DNA of 15,639 nt from an uncultured Collinsella sp. (GTDB lineage Bacteria > Actinomycetota > Coriobacteriia > Coriobacteriales > Coriobacteriaceae), in the NCBI GenBank assembly GCA_900553475.1, contig USEF01000019.1, positions 1 through 15,639 on the forward strand, written 5' to 3'. Below, one piece after another: positions 7,011 through 13,563 of the stretch. A program made the position numbers and the translations under genes. Positions within the stretch are counted from its first letter, which is position 1, and each line of letters starts with the position of its first letter. The notes below the pieces were generated by a model, which was not told where the DNA came from, did no database searches, and saw only the letters and a list, made by a program, of their open reading frames with translations.

Positions 7011-8354
7011 ATGGCCAGTGACAACGGAAAGAGCTTCCTCGACAAGTTTGCCGAGGTCTCTGCGAAGGTGGGAAACCAGGTTCACCTGCGTTCCCTGCGT
7101 GACGCCTTCGCGACCATCACGCCGCTCTATATCCTTGCGGGTATCGCGGTTCTTATTAACAACGTCGTGTTCCCTCTGTTCCCGCTCGATGCGGCGGGCC
7201 TTGCCAACCTTCAGACGTGGGGCTCGGCAATTACGCTGGGCACCCTCAACGTCTCTGCCATTATCTTGGCCGGATTGATTGGCTACAGCCTCGCCAAGAA
7301 CAAGCGTTTCGATAACCCGCTCGCTTGCGTGGTCGTCGCCATCTCTGCCTTCGTCATCATGATGCCGCAGCAGATCACCGCCTCGCTTGCCGCCACGAGC
7401 CCACTGCTCACCGACAAGATCACCTCCGCCGAGGTCACGGGCGCCCTTTCGACTGCCAACACCGGCACCAACGGTCTGTTCTCGGCTATTATCATCGCCC
7501 TGCTTTCCGTCTCGCTCTTCATCAAGATTTCTGGCGTCGAGAAGCTCAAGGTTAAGCTGGGCGAGGGCGTGCCTCCCGCGGTCTCCAACTCCTTCAACGT
7601 CATGATTCCGATGCTGCTTAACCTCGCGGTCTTCGCTCTTGCCGCAGCCCTGCTCGCCGTGTGCGCCGGCACCGATCTGTGCACCATCATCTCCACGTGC
7701 ATCTCCAACCCGCTCAAGAGCATCATGAACGCCGGTCCGTGGGCTGTTATCCTCATCTACACCCTTGCTAACCTGCTGTTCTGCGTCGGTATTCACCAGT
7801 CCACCATCTCTGGCGCTACCGTCGAGCCGATCCTGACCATGCTCATCGTCGACAACATGGCTACCTTTGCCGCCGGTGGCACCATCCAGCCCGATCACTA
7901 CATGAACATGCAGATCGTTAACAGCTTCGCCCTCATCGGCGGCTCGGGCTGCACCCTCATGCTCCTGCTCGACACGCTCCTGTTCTCCAAGAACAAGGCT
8001 TCCGAGACCGTTTCCAAGATGGCTATCCTGCCTGGTCTGTTCAACATCAACGAGCCGGTTATCTACGGTTACCCCATCGTGTACAACCTGCCGCTCATGA
8101 TCCCGTTCGTTCTTCTTCCCGATCTGTTCATCGGCATCACCTATGGCCTTACCTGCGCAGGCATCATCAGCCCCTGCATCGCCCAGGTGCCCTGGACCAT
8201 GCCTCCCGTCATCAATGCCCTGCTCGCTACGGGCTTTGACTGGCGCGCCGGCGTGTGGCAGGCTATCGAGATTGTCATTGGCATGGCCGTCTACCTGCCC
8301 TTTATGAAGATTTCCGAGAAGGCAATCGCCAAGCAGGAGGCTTTCGCCGAGTAG
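7011..8354 (+). CDS. PTS lactose/cellobiose-family EIIC, membrane permease subunit
   Basis: The 447-residue hydrophobic protein is the membrane channel of a phosphotransferase system and moves a disaccharide inward while it is phosphorylated by its IIB partner. The N-terminus (VGNQVHLRSLRDAFATITPL) and the motif NINEPVIYGYPIVYN, with E348 in the sugar-binding region, are typical of the lactose/cellobiose/glucomannan IIC family, as is the length. About ten membrane segments are apparent. AGGAG at 7001-7005 fixes the start. It follows the GH1 gene by 120 bases with no T-run terminator between them, so cotranscription is likely. IIB and IIA are separate genes downstream. Substrate is inferred as cellobiose, mannobiose or a mixed gluco/manno-disaccharide. 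Confidence 0.93.
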   Translation: MASDNGKSFLDKFAEVSAKVGNQVHLRSLRDAFATITPLYILAGIAVLINNVVFPLFPLDAAGLANLQTWGSAITLGTLNVSAIILAGLIGYSLAKNKRFDNPLACVVVAISAFVIMMPQQITASLAATSPLLTDKITSAEVTGALSTANTGTNGLFSAIIIALLSVSLFIKISGVEKLKVKLGEGVPPAVSNSFNVMIPMLLNLAVFALAAALLAVCAGTDLCTIISTCISNPLKSIMNAGPWAVILIYTLANLLFCVGIHQSTISGATVEPILTMLIVDNMATFAAGGTIQPDHYMNMQIVNSFALIGGSGCTLMLLLDTLLFSKNKASETVSKMAILPGLFNINEPVIYGYPIVYNLPLMIPFVLLPDLFIGITYGLTCAGIISPCIAQVPWTMPPVINALLATGFDWRAGVWQAIEIVIGMAVYLPFMKISEKAIAKQEAFAE

Positions 8355-8382
8355 AACGCCTAACGTTCGTCCCTTTCACCTT

Positions 8383-8415
8383 TGCGGGCGCCGGTACGCG
8401 GTGCCGGTGCCCGCA
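8383..8415 (+). other. Strong hairpin between the IIC and IIB genes, no T-run
   Basis: 8384-8397 pairs with 8401-8414 with a 3-base loop and two G-U pairs, one pair longer with 8383/8415. The sequence that follows (AGCTCTCTCCC) is not T-rich, so it is not a classic terminator. It lies in a 161-base gap and may protect the upstream mRNA end or separate membrane-subunit from soluble-subunit expression. Confidence 0.65.
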
Positions 8416-8515
8416 GCTCTCTCCCTTGTGTAAAGATGCAGGGGGGTGGGCACAATAGCCGCAAGGAATAAAACCAGTTGTCGTCTGCGCGCCGCGCAGT
8501 TATAAGGAGGAAACC

Positions 8516-8818
8516 ATGAAGAAGATCATGCTCTGCTGCAATGCCGGTATGTCCACGAGCCTGCTGGTCCAGAAGATGCAGGCCGAGGTTGCAAACCGTG
8601 GTCTGGATATTGAGGTCGAGGCTCGTCCCATGAACGAGGCCCACGATCACCTGGACGAGTGCGACATGTTGCTGCTTGGTCCGCAGATCGGCTACACCAA
8701 GGGCGATTTTGAGAAGGAGGCCGCCGGCCGCTTCCCGGTCGAGGTTATCAACATGGTCGACTACGGCCGCATGAACGCTGCCGGCATCATCGACCACTGC
8801 GTCAGCGTGATGGGCTAG
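8516..8818 (+). CDS. PTS lactose/cellobiose-family EIIB, phosphocysteine subunit
   Basis: The 100-residue cytosolic protein takes phosphate from IIA on a cysteine and passes it to the sugar bound by IIC. The start KKIMLCCNAGMSTSLLV carries the P-loop-like motif, and the active cysteine is expected to be C8, directly before NAGMSTS; a second Cys at position 7 precedes it. Further family motifs are LLLGPQIGY and VINMVDYGRM. AAGGAGG at 8504-8510 gives a strong ribosome site. The IIA gene follows with only nine bases between. Confidence 0.94.
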   Translation: MKKIMLCCNAGMSTSLLVQKMQAEVANRGLDIEVEARPMNEAHDHLDECDMLLLGPQIGYTKGDFEKEAAGRFPVEVINMVDYGRMNAAGIIDHCVSVMG

Positions 8819-8827
8819 GTGTTCTGC

Positions 8828-9160
8828 ATGGAGGATATGAACGAACTGCAGATGACCTGCTTTGAGATCATCAGCTACGTCGGTACCGCCAAGAGCATGT
8901 ACATCAATGCCGTGCAAAAGGCCAAGGAGGGCGATTTTGACGCCGCCGAGGAGCTTATCAAGCAGGGCGACGAGGCCTATAACGGTGGCCACGATGTTCA
9001 CATGGGGCTTCTGAAGAAGGAGGCCAACGGCGAGCGTAACGGCGAGGCCCCGTTGATTTTGCTGCATGCCGAGGACCAGATGGCCGGCACCGAGACCATG
9101 CGCGTCATGGCGACGGAGCTCATCGAGGTTCACAAGCAGCTGCAGGCACTTCAGGCCTAG
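8828..9160 (+). CDS. PTS lactose/cellobiose-family EIIA, phosphohistidine subunit
   Basis: The 110-residue helical protein receives phosphate from HPr and donates it to IIB; the family forms trimers. The active histidine is expected at H80 in LLHAEDQM, with D83 as the conserved acidic metal-site residue. The N-terminal ISYVGTAKSMYINAVQKAK and FDAAEELIKQGDEA are typical. I chose the ATG at 8828, preceded by AGGTG at a good distance; an in-frame GTG at 8819, directly after the IIB stop codon, is possible and would add three residues. A strong terminator lies 58 bases past the stop codon, ending the GH1-IIC-IIB-IIA operon. Confidence 0.93.
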   Translation: MEDMNELQMTCFEIISYVGTAKSMYINAVQKAKEGDFDAAEELIKQGDEAYNGGHDVHMGLLKKEANGERNGEAPLILLHAEDQMAGTETMRVMATELIEVHKQLQALQA

Positions 9161-9218
9161 TCGGCGTTATCGCCGCGACGGACCGTGCGGTCCAACAGAC
9201 AACATAGTCCCTTTGACG

Positions 9219-9256
9219 GGCGCCGGGAGCCTCCGCCTCCCGGCGCCTTTATTTTT
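9219..9256 (+). terminator. Intrinsic terminator of the GH1/PTS operon
   Basis: A perfect 11-bp GC-rich stem (9219-9229 with 9237-9247, 7-base loop) is followed by TTTATTTTT. It is one of the clearest terminators in the window. Confidence 0.9.
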
Positions 9257-9307
9257 GGGGATGGTCTTGCGCGGCCTGTTGGGCAGCCAATTGCGTTACC
9301 CCAGATA

Positions 9308-9348
9308 AAACCTGCCAAAACAAACCTGTCCCTTTTTGGTAGGTTTTT
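9308..9348 (+). repeat. Repeat family 2, single-arm copy forming its own hairpin
   Basis: 9309-9332 matches the right arm of the GH1-leader palindrome (5429-5452) at 21 of 24 positions. Here it folds locally: 9308-9320 pairs with 9334-9346 with one G-U pair, and TTTTT at 9344-9348 follows. It lies between the operon terminator and the kinase gene and may act as a second terminator or a leader structure of the kinase transcript. Confidence 0.65.
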
Positions 9349-9401
9349 GCCTTGAGAGCGGTACCATACAGGCAATGTTTAAACGAGAAAGGTGGGCTCC
9401 C

Positions 9402-10355
9402 ATGGAACCTAAGCAGTACTACATCGGCATCGACGTCGGCGGCACTTCGGTTAAGGAGGGCCTGTTCGACGAGGACGGCAACCTGCTTGCCAAGGCCAGC
9501 GTGCCCACGCCTCCTATCGTTGACGCTGCGGGCTTTGCCGCGGTGACCGAGGCTATCGACCAGGTGGTCGCCAAGGCACAGATTCCGCGTGCCTTTGTGG
9601 CGGGCATTGGCCTGGCCGTTCCGTGTCCCATCCCGGCGTCGGGCGATGCCAAGGTCAAGGCCAACATTGCCATTAACCTGCCCGAGCTGAGGGTCGCCAT
9701 TCAGAAGCACTGCCCCGATGCGGTCGTTAAGTATGAGAACGATGCCAACGCCGCTGCCATGGGCGAGGCCTGGCTCGGCTCTGCCAAGGGCGTACAGAAC
9801 GTGGTGATGGTCACCATTGGTACCGGCGTGGGCGGCGGCGTTATCGTTAACGGCGACGTGGTATCGGGCGTTGTGGGTGCTGGCGGCGAGATTGGCCACA
9901 TGTGCCTGAACCCGGCCGAGGAGCGCACCTGCGGCTGCGGCGGCCATGGCCACCTGGAGCAGTATTCCAGCGCCACCGGCGTGGTGAGCAACTACCTTGC
10001 CGAGTGCGAGAAGGCGGGCATCGAGCCCATCGAGCTGACCGGCCCCTCCGATTCCAAGGACGTGTTCCAGGCCTGCCGCGAGGGCGACAAGCTCGCGCTG
10101 GCCGCGGCCGATACCATGGCCGACTATCTCGGCCGCGCACTGGCGCTTATTGCCAACGTGGTTGATCCCGAGATGTTCCTCATCGGCGGCGGCGCCTCCG
10201 CCTCGGCCGATGTCTACCTCGACAAGGTTCGCGAGCACTTTAAGCAGTACGCGCTTTCCGCCTCGCGCGAGACGCCCATTAAGGTCGCTTCGCTCGGAAA
10301 CGACGCCGGCATCATCGGTGCTGCCTACGTAGCCCTGCGCGCTGCCGGTAAATAG
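9402..10355 (+). CDS. ROK family sugar kinase (glucokinase-like; gmuE-like context)
   Basis: The 317-residue cytosolic kinase phosphorylates a hexose at C6 with ATP. Landmarks are the phosphate-binding GIDVGGTSVKEG at the N-terminus, catalytic D114 in ENDANAAAMGE, TIGTGVGGG, and the zinc region H166 (GEIGHMC), C177 and C179 (CGCGGHGHLE). The third family Cys of the CxCGxxGCxE motif is His184 here. I chose the ATG at 9402, with AAAGGTGGG upstream, over an ATG at 9375 that lacks a ribosome site. A TACCAT at 9362-9367 may be the -10 of its own promoter, since a strong terminator separates it from the PTS genes. Its likely job is to phosphorylate the free hexose released by the GH1 enzyme. Sequence alone does not separate glucokinase, mannokinase and fructokinase; the Bacillus gmu equivalent is annotated as a fructokinase. 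Confidence 0.9.
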   Translation: MEPKQYYIGIDVGGTSVKEGLFDEDGNLLAKASVPTPPIVDAAGFAAVTEAIDQVVAKAQIPRAFVAGIGLAVPCPIPASGDAKVKANIAINLPELRVAIQKHCPDAVVKYENDANAAAMGEAWLGSAKGVQNVVMVTIGTGVGGGVIVNGDVVSGVVGAGGEIGHMCLNPAEERTCGCGGHGHLEQYSSATGVVSNYLAECEKAGIEPIELTGPSDSKDVFQACREGDKLALAAADTMADYLGRALALIANVVDPEMFLIGGGASASADVYLDKVREHFKQYALSASRETPIKVASLGNDAGIIGAAYVALRAAGK

Positions 10356-10356
10356 C

Positions 10357-10407
10357 TGGTGCAAGGGGGACAGGTTACATTGCACCAACATGGTGCAAAA
10401 GGGACAG
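10357..10407. repeat. Palindromic intergenic repeat, copy 2
   Basis: 10357-10400 matches 72-115 at 37 of 44 positions. In this copy TTGCACCA (10380-10387) can pair with TGGTGCAA on either side (10357-10364 or 10391-10398), giving two alternative hairpins. GGGACAG occurs at both 10367-10373 and 10401-10407. It begins just after the kinase stop codon, in the 168-base gap before the pyrophosphatase gene. No T-run follows. Confidence 0.75.
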
Positions 10408-10523
10408 CCTTGGCCCCCGTGCCTGCGCCCCAAAATATGCCGTGGCCCTTCCGTCTGCGAAGGCTCGGCATCGGCGTGCTACCATAGCTACGTCCAAGTA
10501 CACATATCAAGTGGAGGATATCC

Positions 10524-11447
10524 ATGGCAAACGTTCTTGTCTTTGGTCACCAGAACCCCGATAACGACGCCATCATGAGCGCCGTCGTCCTGTCCCAGCT
10601 GCTCAACCAGGTTGAGTATGCCGGCAACACCTACGAGGCCTGCGCCCTTGGTCAGCTTCCGGCCGAGTCCGCCAAGCTGCTCGCCGACGCCGGCATCGCC
10701 GAGCCCCGCGTGATCGAGTCCGTCGAGGCTGGTCAGCTCGTCGTCCTCACCGACCACAACGAGTCTGCCCAGTCCGTCGCCGGCCTTAAGGACGCCACGG
10801 TCTTTGGCGTTGTCGATCATCACCGCATCGGCGACTTCGAGACCGCCGGCCCGCTGCACTACATCTGCCTGCCCTGGGGCTCCAGCTGCACCATCGTCAC
10901 CAAGCTCGCCGGCGTGCTCGGCGTTGAGCTTTCCGACGTCCAGGCCAAGCTGCTGCTCTCGGCCATGATGACCGACACGCTCATGCTCAAGAGCCCCACC
11001 ACCACCGATGTCGACCGCGCCGTCGCCGCCAAGCTCGGCGAGCAGGTGGGCGTCGACCCGGTCAAGTTTGGCATGGAGGTCTTCCTCACCCGTCCGTCCG
11101 GCTCCTTCACCGCAGCCGAGATGGTCGGCAACGACATCAAGATGTTCGAGCCTGCCGGCAAGAAGCTGCTCATCGGCCAGTACGAGACTGTCGACAAGAG
11201 CCGTGCGCTTGGCATGATCGACGAGATTCGCGAGGCCATGCGCGCCTACGCCGCCGAGAAGGGTGCTGACGGCATCGTCCTGTGCATCACCGACATCATG
11301 GAGGAGGGCTCGCAGGTCCTGCTCGAGGGCGAGACCGAGGCCGCTCAGAAGGGCCTGGGCATTGCCGACGAGCACGACGGCGTCTGGATGCCGGGTGTCC
11401 TCTCCCGTAAGAAGCAGGTTGCTGCCCCCATCATGGCCGTCTGCTAG
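10524..11447 (+). CDS. ppaC: Manganese-dependent inorganic pyrophosphatase, family II (DHH superfamily)
   Basis: The enzyme splits pyrophosphate into two phosphates, pulling biosynthetic reactions forward. The 307-residue length fits the short family II form without CBS regulatory domains. Metal-site motifs are GHQNPDND (H9, D13, D15), the DHH motif at D98-H99-H100, and D151 in MMTDTLML. The C-terminal SRKKQ (294-298), which binds substrate phosphate, is complete. GGAGG at 10513-10517, six bases before the ATG, fixes the start. A TACCAT at 10480-10485 may be its -10 box. A clear terminator follows, so it is probably a single-gene transcript. It is a housekeeping gene unrelated to the sugar locus upstream. 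Confidence 0.96.
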   Translation: MANVLVFGHQNPDNDAIMSAVVLSQLLNQVEYAGNTYEACALGQLPAESAKLLADAGIAEPRVIESVEAGQLVVLTDHNESAQSVAGLKDATVFGVVDHHRIGDFETAGPLHYICLPWGSSCTIVTKLAGVLGVELSDVQAKLLLSAMMTDTLMLKSPTTTDVDRAVAAKLGEQVGVDPVKFGMEVFLTRPSGSFTAAEMVGNDIKMFEPAGKKLLIGQYETVDKSRALGMIDEIREAMRAYAAEKGADGIVLCITDIMEEGSQVLLEGETEAAQKGLGIADEHDGVWMPGVLSRKKQVAAPIMAVC

Positions 11448-11466
11448 GTTTAGTTGACCAAACGCT

Positions 11467-11506
11467 ACGACCGGATCGCGGACGCCCCGCGCTCCGGTCG
11501 TTTTTT
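11467..11506 (+). terminator. Intrinsic terminator of the pyrophosphatase gene
   Basis: CGACCGGA (11468-11475) pairs with TCCGGTCG (11493-11500); after one mismatch CGCGG (11477-11481) pairs with CCGCG (11487-11491). TTTTTT follows at 11501-11506. Confidence 0.92.
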
Positions 11507-11549
11507 GTGCACGGCGCCGCGTCGTCTCTTGGACAGGCGTGCCCGTGCC

Positions 11550-11570
11550 GTTGAGCAAATAATGTTCAAC
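11550..11570. promoter_or_regulatory. Dyad upstream of nhaA, possible operator
   Basis: GTTGAGC and GTTCAAC are inverted 7-base arms (one G-T pair) around a 7-base AT-rich spacer. The 21-base span suits a dimeric repressor or activator. It is 145 bases before the nhaA ATG; no clear promoter could be placed next to it. Confidence 0.25.
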
Positions 11571-11645
11571 CTGTGGTTCCGCTTTTCGGCCGCGCCTGCG
11601 TGCTTGTCGTGCAGGGTAGGCTAGATGCAAGCGTAATACGTTAGA

Positions 11646-11681
11646 GCGCGGCGCCGCCACTTGGGCGGGCCGTGCTTTTTT
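11646..11681 (+). terminator. Terminator-like hairpin in the nhaA leader, candidate attenuator
   Basis: GCGCGGC (11646-11652) pairs with GCCGTGC (11669-11675) with one G-U pair; after a bulged G, CCGCC (11654-11658) pairs with GGCGG (11664-11668) around a 5-base loop. TTTTTT follows at 11676-11681. It ends only 33 bases before the nhaA start codon, downstream of the true pyrophosphatase terminator, so it may control nhaA by early termination. It could instead be a backup terminator with the nhaA promoter beyond it, but there is little room for one. Confidence 0.6.
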
Positions 11682-11684
11682 AAG

Positions 11685-11700
11685 ACGGGAGCTTTCCCGT
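11685..11700 (+). other. Small hairpin abutting the nhaA ribosome site
   Basis: ACGGGA (11685-11690) and TCCCGT (11695-11700) form a perfect 6-bp stem with a GCTT loop. The AAAGGAG ribosome site begins two bases later, at 11702. It could tune ribosome access or anchor the leader fold. Confidence 0.5.
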
Positions 11701-11714
11701 GAAAGGAGCCGCCC

Positions 11715-13073
11715 ATGGCAGCAACTGAGCAGCTGTTCAACGTTCGTGAGCGCAAGCGCTTTGAACGTCACGACATCTGGGAGCGCATCGCCGAGAACGG
11801 CACGATTTCCGCCGCCGTCATGGTCTTCGCCGCCATCGCCGCCGTCATTTGCGCCAATACCGATGCCTACGAGGCCATCCATCACTTTTTGGAGACCCCG
11901 CTGTATGTGGGCCTGGGCAACCTTACGGCCGGTCTCACCGTTGAGCTTTTCGTCAACGACTTCCTCATGGCGATCTTCTTTTTGTTGGTGGGCATTGAGC
12001 TTAAGTACGAGATGACAGTTGGCGAGCTCAAGAACCCGCGCCAGGCTATGCTTCCCATGCTGGCGGCCGTGGGCGGCGTCGTCGTTCCCGCCTGCATCTA
12101 TCTGATCTTTAACCATGCCGGCGCGCACAACGGCTGGGCCATTCCCATGGCAACCGATATTGCCTTTGCGCTGGGCGTGCTGTCGCTTTTGGGCAACCGC
12201 GTGCCCAACGGCGTGCGCGTGTTCTTCTCGACGCTCGCCATCGCCGACGACCTCATCTCCATCGCCGCCATCGCCATCTTCTACGGTCAGAGCCCCAATC
12301 CGTTTTGGTTGGGCGCCGCCGCGCTTGTGACCTGCGCGCTCGTGTGGCTCAACAAGACGCAGCATTACCGCCTTGCCCCGTACTCGGTGCTGGGCCTGCT
12401 GCTGTGGTTCTGCATGTTCAAGAGCGGCGTGCACGCTACGCTTGCCGGCGTCATCCTGGCCTTCACCATCCCGGCCAAGTGCGGCGTCAAGCTCGATAGC
12501 CTCACCGATTGGTTGGGCGAGTGCCTGCCGCTGCTCGATGACCGCTACGACGACGAGGCGCACATCCTGGGCCAGCATGACTTTACCGTCTCGACCACCA
12601 AGGTCGAGCGCGTCATGCACCGCGTGACCCCGCCGCTCATCCGCATGGAGCGTCTGATCTCCACACCGGTCAACTTTGTGATCCTGCCGGTCTTTGCGTT
12701 CGTCAACGCACAGGTTCGCCTAGTGGGCGTGGACATGAGCACGCTGCTCACCGACCCGGTGACGCTCGGCGTGTACTTTGGCATGCTGCTGGGTAAGCCG
12801 ATCGGTATCTTTGGCATGACGTTCGCCTTGGTCAAGCTCAAGGCCTGCGAGCTGCCGCACAATGTCAACTGGCATATGATTGCCGGCGTGGGCATTCTGG
12901 GCGGTATCGGCTTTACCATGTCGATTCTCATCAGCGGCCTCGCCTTCCCGACGGCCCAGTTTGAGGTTCTGGCTGCCAAGGCCGCTATTCTCGCCGGCTC
13001 TGTCACCGCGGCCGTACTTGGCATGATCTACATGAGCGTGGTCTGCAAACACCCCGCGCCCAAGGACGAGTAA
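11715..13073 (+). CDS. nhaA: Na+/H+ antiporter NhaA
   Basis: The inner-membrane antiporter exports Na+ (or Li+) in exchange for protons, giving salt and pH tolerance. The 452-residue protein has the ion-site residues of the family: D148 in ATDIAFALG and D178/D179 in LAIADDLISI, spaced exactly as D133 and D163/D164 in Escherichia coli NhaA, and K361 in GKPIG, equivalent to K300. About 12 membrane segments are apparent. Relative to E. coli it carries roughly 45 extra residues between the Asp pair and Lys361, in a charged loop around CLPLLDDRYDDEAHILGQHD. Related actinobacterial proteins have similar loops to my recollection. AAAGGAG six bases before the ATG sets the start. It appears monocistronic, with an attenuator-like hairpin in the leader and a bidirectional terminator behind it. 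Confidence 0.95.
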   Translation: MAATEQLFNVRERKRFERHDIWERIAENGTISAAVMVFAAIAAVICANTDAYEAIHHFLETPLYVGLGNLTAGLTVELFVNDFLMAIFFLLVGIELKYEMTVGELKNPRQAMLPMLAAVGGVVVPACIYLIFNHAGAHNGWAIPMATDIAFALGVLSLLGNRVPNGVRVFFSTLAIADDLISIAAIAIFYGQSPNPFWLGAAALVTCALVWLNKTQHYRLAPYSVLGLLLWFCMFKSGVHATLAGVILAFTIPAKCGVKLDSLTDWLGECLPLLDDRYDDEAHILGQHDFTVSTTKVERVMHRVTPPLIRMERLISTPVNFVILPVFAFVNAQVRLVGVDMSTLLTDPVTLGVYFGMLLGKPIGIFGMTFALVKLKACELPHNVNWHMIAGVGILGGIGFTMSILISGLAFPTAQFEVLAAKAAILAGSVTAAVLGMIYMSVVCKHPAPKDE

Positions 13074-13090
13074 GAGCACATACAAGTTTG

Positions 13091-13128
13091 AAAACGCCGC
13101 CTGTGAACACCATCACAAGCGGCGTTTT
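13091..13128. terminator. Bidirectional terminator between nhaA and the small leftward gene
   Basis: AAAACGCCGC (13091-13100) and GCGGCGTTTT (13119-13128) are perfect inverted arms; TGTGA/TCACA (13102-13106, 13113-13117) pair inside. Each strand reads a GC stem ending in TTTT, which suits two convergent genes. Confidence 0.88.
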
Positions 13129-13159
13129 AGTCATTGGGGACGTTCTTAAATGACTAGGC

Positions 13160-13414
13160 TTATTCCACGGTGCCGTAGACGGCGCCCCAGCCGTGGGCGG
13201 CAAGGGCCGAGTTGAGCTGGTCGCAAAGCGATTGGCGGTCGTAGTAGCCGGGCGGCAAAAGGTTCACGATTTCCATAAGGTCGGGCGCGAGGTCCAAGAT
13301 CTCGGCCTGCACGATGAGATCCAGGCGGTCGATGGCGTGGCGGTCATAAAACAGCCCGTCGACCAGGCGCTGCAGGTCGCCGAATTCCTCGGCCTGGAAC
13401 GATCCGTACTCCAT
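13160..13414 (-). CDS. Small acidic protein of unknown function
   Basis: The 84-residue product starts at an ATG with AAGGAGG upstream (plus-strand 13419-13425); an ORF start ten codons earlier would include that ribosome site. I do not recognise a family. The protein is acidic in its first two thirds, looks largely helical (DLQRLVDGLFYDRHAIDRLD), and has a C-terminal segment rich in Gly, Tyr and Leu (LLPPGYYDRQSLCDQLN, then HGWGAVYGTVE). No signal peptide, membrane segment or metal-binding cluster is visible. It is convergent with nhaA, with a shared terminator, and divergent from the aminotransferase gene. The strong ribosome site and good terminator support a real gene. Confidence 0.75.
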   Translation of the reverse strand: MEYGSFQAEEFGDLQRLVDGLFYDRHAIDRLDLIVQAEILDLAPDLMEIVNLLPPGYYDRQSLCDQLNSALAAHGWGAVYGTVE

Positions 13415-13516
13415 AGTGCCTCCTTGGGCGCCCCACGCCGGCATGCGCGGCGTTTCGTAATTTATTGCGATGGACTTAATCTATCACGGCTTCATACCCT
13501 TGCGGCGGGGGCGGTC

Positions 13517-13522
13517 TATACT
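13517..13522 (+). promoter_or_regulatory. Candidate -10 box for the aminotransferase gene
   Basis: TATACT lies 41 bases before the aminotransferase ATG. No convincing -35 hexamer is present at 16-18 bases upstream. The 149-base region between the two divergent starts holds no other structure that I can support. Confidence 0.35.
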
Positions 13523-13563
13523 TAGACGAACTGCAACGTACCGCTTCGCGAAAGGTCGCACCC

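Noticed and set aside
10488..12620. 710-codon open frame on the minus strand across the pyrophosphatase and nhaA genes
   Set aside because: It lies antisense to two clearly identified genes and its translation is the low-complexity His/Gly/Asp/Val-rich kind typical of GC-rich shadow frames.
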